From positions 1 through 64,000 of the forward strand of contig DASXVX010000089.1 of the NCBI GenBank assembly GCA_036504075.1: 64,000 nt of DNA, written 5' to 3'. A model generated the notes under the pieces. That model saw only the letters and a program-made list of their open reading frames with translations, was not told where the DNA came from and ran no database searches. How positions within the stretch are numbered: position 1 is the first letter of the stretch; every line of letters starts with the position of its first letter. This DNA is from DASXVX01 sp036504075 (lineage in GTDB: Bacteria > Bacillota > Sulfobacillia > Symbiobacteriales > Symbiobacteriaceae). Below, piece by piece: positions 59,138-64,000 of the stretch. The position numbers were made by a program, and so were the translations under genes.

Positions 59138-59821
59138 TCAGCCGTATTTCGCCTGGGGCACGGAGTCGGACCAGAAACGGCTGGCGTCTACCAGAATCAC
59201 GGCGCTGCGGGTCAGCCGGACGGCGCCCCTGCGCTGGAAGTCCGCCAGCACCCGCGAAACGGTCTCGCGGGCCATGCCGCCCAGGTGTGCGATCTCCTGG
59301 TGGGTCAGCGGAATCACCCGCTGGCCGTTGTCCGACTCCTCCGCCCGGCGCATCAGCACGGAACTGACCCGTTCGTGCGCGGACCGGGCCGTCATGGAAT
59401 GGACATGCTCAATCAGCCAGCGCACGCCGTCACCGAGGAGTTGCATCACTTGCAGGGCGATTTGCGGGTGGCGCATGACCATGGCGTTAAAATCGTTCAC
59501 GGAGAGTATCCAGGCGGCGGTATCCTCCAGGGCCGTTGCGGCGGCAATGTAAGGCCGCCGGTCCAGCAACGCCACCAGGCCGACCCCTTCGCCCCGCTCG
59601 ACCACTTGCAGGATTTGCTCCAGGCCGTCCTCGCTCACTTTGTGCCACTTGACCCGCCCGGATTCAATGAAAAAGACGGCCTGCGGGTCTTCGCCCTGGG
59701 CAAACAGGGTGGCGCCTTTGCGATACACCCGGAGGTGCATAATTTTCATGAGATCCTGGACCACATTCTCCGGCATGCCGGCGAACGCCGAAACGCCGGA
59801 AGTATCCAAAGAACGCAGCAT
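59138..59821 (-). CDS. Crp/Fnr family transcription regulator
   Basis: A 227-residue regulator: N-terminal cyclic-nucleotide-binding-type beta roll (about 15-125; GATLFAQGEDPQAVFFIESG), a dimerisation helix, and a C-terminal winged helix (LTHQEIAHLGGMARETVSRV). There are no N-terminal cysteines for an iron-sulfur cluster as in Fnr, and the cAMP-contacting residues are not conserved, so the effector is unknown. GGGGGG precedes the ATG. It is divergent from the DUF2249 gene, a protein family linked to redox and nitrogen-oxide responses. Confidence 0.94.
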   Translation of the reverse strand: MLRSLDTSGVSAFAGMPENVVQDLMKIMHLRVYRKGATLFAQGEDPQAVFFIESGRVKWHKVSEDGLEQILQVVERGEGVGLVALLDRRPYIAAATALEDTAAWILSVNDFNAMVMRHPQIALQVMQLLGDGVRWLIEHVHSMTARSAHERVSSVLMRRAEESDNGQRVIPLTHQEIAHLGGMARETVSRVLADFQRRGAVRLTRSAVILVDASRFWSDSVPQAKYG

Positions 59822-60052
59822 GATTGGCCCCCCCTATTGCGCGCATAACTTTGTGTTATTTATTATCGGGGTGAAACGGCTGGGACGCCATCAGCCAAAG
59901 GCGCGAGGGCGTTTATGATACTTTGGTGCTATGGAAGTTAGTCTGAACGGAGAGTGGTCGGTGACGGAGATCACATCGCGGGCTGCCGAGGCCGTCTATG
60001 CTGAGATCGTCAGGTTGCAAGACCGACCACGTGCTAAGGAGGGCTTACTGAC

Positions 60053-60286
60053 ATGTCCGAAAACCAGGTTGTGCTGGATGTCCGCCCGATTCCGCCGTAC
60101 CAGAAGCATCCGACGATTTTCCAGACTTTCTCCGCCCTGGCCGCCGGGCAGGCAATGATTCTGGTCAACGACCATGACCCGAAGCCGCTATACTACCAGT
60201 TCGCCGCCGAGATGCCCGGTAAATTCGCCTGGAGCTACCTGGAGCAGGGGCCGGAGCTGTGGAAAGTGGAGATCCGGAAGGTCTGA
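60053..60286 (+). CDS. DUF2249 domain protein
   Basis: A 77-residue protein of the DUF2249 family: VLDVRPIPPYQKHPTIFQTF and LVNDHDPKPLYYQF are characteristic. Members accompany nitric-oxide and anaerobic respiration functions and are regulated by Crp/Fnr-type factors; the adjacent divergent regulator fits this. A TATGAT sequence at 59914-59919 could be its -10. AGGAGGG lies upstream of the ATG. Confidence 0.9.
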   Translation: MSENQVVLDVRPIPPYQKHPTIFQTFSALAAGQAMILVNDHDPKPLYYQFAAEMPGKFAWSYLEQGPELWKVEIRKV

Positions 60287-60369
60287 ACCCAAGTTTCTAC
60301 GCCGGGAACGTCGACCCCTTCGCCGGCCGGCTGGTAAGCGGTGCCATGCGGGCCTGTGCGTTTCATAAC

Positions 60370-60402
60370 AGCTCCCCCCGGGCTTCGGCCCCCGGGGGAG
60401 CT
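60370..60402 (+). terminator. Terminator hairpin after the DUF2249 gene
   Basis: Perfect-looking arms AGCTCCCCCCGGGC and GCCCCCGGGGGAGCT with a TTCG loop; weak T tract (CTTCGC). Confidence 0.7.
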
Positions 60403-60454
60403 TCGCTATTTCCCCTTCCGACCGGTTAGCCGGCAGGTTATCGCGCTCGGCCAC

Positions 60455-60483
60455 TTGCTATTTTACGGAATTGTTGGTAATCT
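60455..60483 (+). promoter_or_regulatory. Promoter of the Tad pilus operon
   Basis: TTGCTA (60455-60460), 17-base spacer, TAATCT (60478-60483), about 58 bases before cpaB. Confidence 0.65.
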
Positions 60484-60540
60484 TTCCCTAAAGGTACGGT
60501 TTGCGGATCGCACCTACGGGAAAGAAAGGAAGAGATTGCT

Positions 60541-61251
60541 GTGAGACAACGGTCCGGCGGCATGGTCATTCTGGTCGTCAGCATCATCGCCGGTCTGGCC
60601 GCTGCGTTCCTCTCGGTGAACTTCATCCGGGGCGTAGCGCGGACCACGGCGGTGCTGGTGGCCAAGACGCAGATTCAGCCCTACACGGAGTTGACTCGGG
60701 ACATGTTTGTGGAAAAACAGGTCGCGGTCAGCGCCGTTCCGGCTGATGCCATTCGCGACGCAGCCTTGGTGAGCCACAAGTTCACCCGCACGCTGCTGTT
60801 GCCCGACACCATTCTGCGTTCCGGCTACCTGGCCACGTCAACCGGACAGCCGGGTTCGCTCTCCGCGGTCATTGCGGAGTCGGGCAAGCCGGGCAGTGTG
60901 GCCCTCGCGATCCCGGTCGACAACACGACCAGCGCCGGCGGCACGATTCAGGCCGGCGACCGGGTCGAGATCATCGCCGCCGTCCGCATCGAGCGCACCA
61001 ACGGCCCCGCCACGCAGTACGCCAAGACCATCGCCCACGGCGTTTCGGTCATCTACCGGACCGAGCCGGACGGCACGGCCACCAAGGGGACCGTGGTGGT
61101 CCAGGTCACGCCGCAGCAGGCGGAAGACATCGCCTTCGCCCAGCTGGCAGGCACCATTTACCTGGCGACCGACTCGTACAAGAGCGACAACGACGTCTCC
61201 ACCCTGGGTGTGACCCCGGATTCCTTCATTCAGCGCTTCGGCGGGAGGTGA
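60541..61251 (+). CDS. cpaB: Flp pilus assembly protein CpaB/RcpC
   Basis: A 236-residue protein with an N-terminal membrane anchor (VILVVSIIAGLAAAFLSVNF), an SAF domain (TAVLVAKTQIQPYTELTRDM; VPADAIRDAALV) and a C-terminal RcpC/CpaB domain (VALAIPVDNTTSAGGTIQAG). It is an assembly factor of Tad (Flp) pili located in the envelope. GTG start after GGAAGAG. It is the first gene of the locus. Confidence 0.93.
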   Translation: MRQRSGGMVILVVSIIAGLAAAFLSVNFIRGVARTTAVLVAKTQIQPYTELTRDMFVEKQVAVSAVPADAIRDAALVSHKFTRTLLLPDTILRSGYLATSTGQPGSLSAVIAESGKPGSVALAIPVDNTTSAGGTIQAGDRVEIIAAVRIERTNGPATQYAKTIAHGVSVIYRTEPDGTATKGTVVVQVTPQQAEDIAFAQLAGTIYLATDSYKSDNDVSTLGVTPDSFIQRFGGR

Positions 61252-61257
61252 ACCGGC

Positions 61258-62052
61258 GTGGCCGGACCGCTGATTGCCGTCTTCAGCCCCAAGGGGGGTG
61301 TCGGCAAGACGCTCATTTCCGCAGGCCTGGCGCTGCACCTGGTGCGCCGCACGGGTGGCAATACCATGCTGATCGACCTGCATGCCGGCAAGGCGGACGT
61401 CGCCCCACTGCTGCAGGTTGCCCTACGCCCGTCGCTCTTTGACTACATGGCCGGGGACGGCAAGGCCGTGACTCATCCCACCGGGCTCATGGTGCTGCCG
61501 GGGCCGGCCCGGCTGGTGGACGAGTCGTTGGTGACCGGCGAGCTGGCGCTTTCGCTTCTGACCCGGGCGACCGGGCAGGGGTACACCGTCGTGGCTGACG
61601 TCGGTTCTGACCTGCGGGATTCCACCGTGATGGCGCTGGAGCACGCCGACGCGGCGCTGCTGGTCACCACGCCCGATTTGCTTTCGATTTACGCCGCCCG
61701 GCGGTTCGTTCAGGAGGCCGGCCTGATGGGAATCGACCCGGGCCATTTCCGGGTGGTGATCAACCGGGCCGCCGGCTGCCAGGAGATCCCGGAAGCCGAG
61801 ATTCTCGACCTGATCGGACTGCCGCTCATCGGCCGGGTGCCGAGTCTCCCCGGCCTCGCTGCAGCCGTCAACCGGGGCATGATCAGCGCCACTGCCCGTT
61901 CGGGCACCGACTTCGCCCAGGCCATGAAAATCATCGCCGACGGCCTGGCGTTCGCCGGCGTGAACCCGGCCCCGGCCGGAAGGTCCCGCACTGCCGGCGG
62001 GCGGCCGGTGGGGCTGATCCCAGCGCTCCGAAGGTGGTGGGGCAGCCTGTGA
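61258..62052 (+). CDS. cpaE: CpaE/MinD-like ATPase
   Basis: A 264-residue ParA/MinD-type P-loop ATPase. The deviant Walker A KGGVGKT is at residues about 12-18 (FSPKGGVGKT), followed by LIDLHAGKAD and VADVGSDLRD. CpaE-type ATPases position the Tad pilus machinery at the membrane. There is no N-terminal receiver domain, which many CpaE proteins carry. GGGAGGTG precedes the GTG start, 6 bases after cpaB. Confidence 0.92.
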   Translation: MAGPLIAVFSPKGGVGKTLISAGLALHLVRRTGGNTMLIDLHAGKADVAPLLQVALRPSLFDYMAGDGKAVTHPTGLMVLPGPARLVDESLVTGELALSLLTRATGQGYTVVADVGSDLRDSTVMALEHADAALLVTTPDLLSIYAARRFVQEAGLMGIDPGHFRVVINRAAGCQEIPEAEILDLIGLPLIGRVPSLPGLAAAVNRGMISATARSGTDFAQAMKIIADGLAFAGVNPAPAGRSRTAGGRPVGLIPALRRWWGSL

Positions 62053-63320
62053 GCATCATCCAACAGCGTCTGAGCCAGGGCGGCTCCGGCGACGACCAGA
62101 ACTATCAGTTGCTGAAAGCCCGCATCCGGGACCGGCTGCTCGCCCGGATCGATCCGAACCTGCTGTTCAAGCCCCACGACGCCGAACTGCTGGCGATGAT
62201 GCGTGAGAAAATCGCACTGCTGGTCGAGTCCGACCCGCAGGTGCCGTCCAGCGCCCGCCAGACGCTGGTTACCCGGCTCTGCCACGACATCGTCGGCTTC
62301 GGGGCCATTCAACCGCTCATCGATGACCCCGGCGTCACCGAAATCATGGTCAACCGGTACGACGACATCTGGACGGAGCGGTCGGGCCGGTTGCAGCACG
62401 AGCCGCAGGTCTCGTTTGGCGCCGAGCGGGAGGTGCGGGACCTGTGCGAGCGAATCGCACTGCCGCTGCGGCGCCGGATCGACGAGTCTAACCCGATTCT
62501 GGACGGGCGGCTGCCCGACGGCAGCCGGGTCAACGCCGTGCTGGCCCCCGTGGCACTGGACGGTTCCTGCCTCACCATTCGCAAGTTCATGCGGGCACTC
62601 ACGGTGGAGAAGCTCCAGCAGGTCGGCACGCTGACGCCGCAGGTGACGGAGTTCCTCCGGGCCGCGGTGCTCGCCCGGTGCAACATGCTCGTCATCGGCG
62701 GGACCTCCAGCGGCAAGACGGCGCTGCTGAACGCCCTCTCCAGTTTCATTCCGGCCGACGAGCGGATCGTCACCATCGAAGACGCCGCCGAACTGATGCT
62801 CCAGCAGCCCCACGTTGTACGGCTGGAGACCCGCCCGCCGAACGTGGAGGGCCGCGGCGACATCGCCGTGCGGGACCTGGTCCGCAACGCCCTGCGGATG
62901 CGGCCGGACCGGATCATCGTCGGCGAGGCCCGGGGCCCCGAAGCCCTGGACTTGATGCAGGCGGCCAACACGGGCCACGACGGGACGTTCTCGACGCTGC
63001 ACGCCAACAGCCCCATGGACGCCGTCGCCCGCCTCGAGACGATGGTGCTCATGGCCGACAGCGGCCTGCCGGCCCGGGCCGTGCGCCAGCAAATCGCCTC
63101 CGCCTTCGAGGCGGTGGTGGAAGCCGGACGGCTCAAGAGCGGCATCCGGCGGATTCTCGCCATCGCCGAGATCGTCCGGGGGGACGACGGCGACATAGGC
63201 ACACGAGAGATTTTTCGCTATGACCCTGCGATCGACCGCCTGCTGCCCACCGGCCAGCCGCCCGTGCGCGTGGCGGAACGGTGCGCATGGGCCGGTGTGA
63301 AGCTTCAGGGGGTGACCTGA
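62049..63320 (+). CDS. cpaF: Tad secretion ATPase CpaF/TadA
   Basis: A 423-residue secretion ATPase of the type II/IV family that powers Flp pilus assembly. Walker A GGTSSGKT (about 213-220), Asp box TIEDAAEL, Walker B region IIVGEARGPEAL and the His box GHDGTFSTLHANSP are intact. GTG at 62049 overlaps the stop of cpaE (GTGA); an in-frame start slightly upstream is less well placed. Confidence 0.96.
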   Translation: MSIIQQRLSQGGSGDDQNYQLLKARIRDRLLARIDPNLLFKPHDAELLAMMREKIALLVESDPQVPSSARQTLVTRLCHDIVGFGAIQPLIDDPGVTEIMVNRYDDIWTERSGRLQHEPQVSFGAEREVRDLCERIALPLRRRIDESNPILDGRLPDGSRVNAVLAPVALDGSCLTIRKFMRALTVEKLQQVGTLTPQVTEFLRAAVLARCNMLVIGGTSSGKTALLNALSSFIPADERIVTIEDAAELMLQQPHVVRLETRPPNVEGRGDIAVRDLVRNALRMRPDRIIVGEARGPEALDLMQAANTGHDGTFSTLHANSPMDAVARLETMVLMADSGLPARAVRQQIASAFEAVVEAGRLKSGIRRILAIAEIVRGDDGDIGTREIFRYDPAIDRLLPTGQPPVRVAERCAWAGVKLQGVT

Positions 63321-63321
63321 C

Positions 63322-64000
63322 TTGCTAAACTTGATTGCCGTGCTCACGTTCGCCTTTGTCTCCGCACTGCTGGTGGCGCTCTACCAGCGGCGACAGGCTC
63401 TTCGCCGGCCGGCCGGGGACCCGGGCGAAATCGGCTTTGAACCCGCACCGGAGTCGTTCCTGGACCGCTGGGAGCGGGAAGCGATGCAGGCCGGGCTGAT
63501 ATGGAAGCGGCAGGTTTACTACGGAGCCGGCGCCGTCGGCGCCGTCCTGGCGGGCCTCTTCTTCCCCACGGGCCACCCGGTGGCAGCCGCCCTCTGCGTG
63601 GCGGTGGGCATCACCGGACCGTACCTGTACGTCCGGCGGATGCGTACGCTCCGGGCGGCCATGTTCGCCCGGCAACTGCCCCAGGCGCTCTTTCTCGGGG
63701 GCAGCGTGCTCCGGGGCGGCGGCACCCTGCTGAACGCAGTGGATGTCATCGCGCAGGAGATGCCGGCCCCCATGGGCACCGAGTTTCAGATCATTCAACA
63801 GCAGATGCGGCTGCAAGTGCCGGCGCACGAGGCCATGGCCAAGGCGCAGGCGCGAATCGGCGTCCGGGAGTTTGCGGCGGTCGTGGTCGCCGCCCGGATT
63901 ACCACCGAAGTGGGCGGCAACCTGGCCCACATTTTCGACGAAATCGCCCGGTCCATCATGGAGGCGGAGAACGCCCAACGGACTGTAAAAGCTTTCACCA
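63322..64000 (+). CDS. tadB: Type II secretion system F-domain protein TadB, partial
   Basis: The open frame runs from TTG (63322) to the right edge without a stop, 226 codons so far. It has an N-terminal membrane segment (LIAVLTFAFVSALLVALYQ), a central membrane segment (AVGAVLAGLFFPTGHPVAAA) and the cytoplasmic T2SSF-type helical region (FARQLPQALFLGGSVLRGGG; VVAARITTEVGGNLAHIFDE). It is the inner-membrane platform of the Tad pilus. GGGGGTG lies 8 bases before the TTG. The gene is cut by the window end. Confidence 0.9.
   Translation, partial: MLNLIAVLTFAFVSALLVALYQRRQALRRPAGDPGEIGFEPAPESFLDRWEREAMQAGLIWKRQVYYGAGAVGAVLAGLFFPTGHPVAAALCVAVGITGPYLYVRRMRTLRAAMFARQLPQALFLGGSVLRGGGTLLNAVDVIAQEMPAPMGTEFQIIQQQMRLQVPAHEAMAKAQARIGVREFAAVVVAARITTEVGGNLAHIFDEIARSIMEAENAQRTVKAFT

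Noticed and set aside
59931..60158. 75-codon plus-strand frame starting before the DUF2249 gene
   Set aside because: No ribosome site, and it overlaps the well-supported DUF2249 gene in another frame. A leaderless short product cannot be fully excluded because TATGAT lies at 59914.

Overview
The window reads as chromosome of a high-GC, endospore-forming member of the Bacillota (Firmicutes), most likely Symbiobacterium or a close relative. The low-GC Bacillus core order rpmB, spoVM, (cheW), rpe, rsgA, prkC, prpC, rlmN, rsmB, fmt, def, priA, coaBC, rpoZ, gmk, remA, yicC is preserved, but in GC-rich DNA with frequent GTG and TTG starts after strong AGGAGG-type ribosome binding sites. A T-box leader, FakA/Asp23, a SpoVM peptide, a YhcN-type spore lipoprotein and DapL fit the same group. 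The genus is an inference; no rRNA is present.

Layout. 1-500: a minus-strand T-box leader (specifier probably UGG, Trp) for a gene beyond the left edge. 585-6559: lipoprotein plus MFS exporter, a membrane sensor / PAS-HD-GYP / small-protein operon, and birA. 6608-12218: a five-gene envelope-stress type operon (AAA+ ATPase, PspA/IM30, substrate-binding-OmpA fusion, two unknowns). 12455-28264: an MCP, then the long minus-strand housekeeping block from rsmB to recG, interrupted by plus-strand rpmB. 28460-31829: L25/Ctc and, divergently, four low-complexity proteins (Ser/Asp repeats, two Gln-rich proteins, one carboxypeptidase-regulatory-like protein) behind two near-identical promoters of the sporulation sigma-K/sigma-E type. 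31962-42110: second housekeeping block (Zn protease, fmt, def, priA, coaBC, rpoZ, gmk, remA, yicC, dapL, dapF).

42425-45095 looks accessory: a small membrane protein and a secreted protein, divergent from a TPR protein whose last codons overlap a 40-residue signal-peptide-bearing peptide gene, an arrangement like Rap-Phr signalling. 45395-50629 holds the YhcN-like lipoprotein, a Ca2+-type P-ATPase and a membrane metallophosphoesterase. 51229-56100 is a second accessory area: an orphan protein, a TIR / NB-ARC / TPR locus divided by one in-frame TAG codon, and a winged-helix protein with a putative nuclease domain preceded by repeated operator-like sites. 56544-58847 is a large secreted vWA protein; 59138-60286 a Crp/Fnr regulator and DUF2249 protein; 60541 to the right edge begins a Tad/Flp pilus locus (cpaB, cpaE, cpaF, tadB).

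Candidates for undescribed systems, in my order: the Gln-rich cluster with paired sporulation-type promoters; the TPR-secreted-peptide pair; the stop-split TIR-NB-ARC-TPR locus and its neighbour; and the PspA/AAA+/SBP-OmpA operon. All functional statements about these are inferences from motifs and context.
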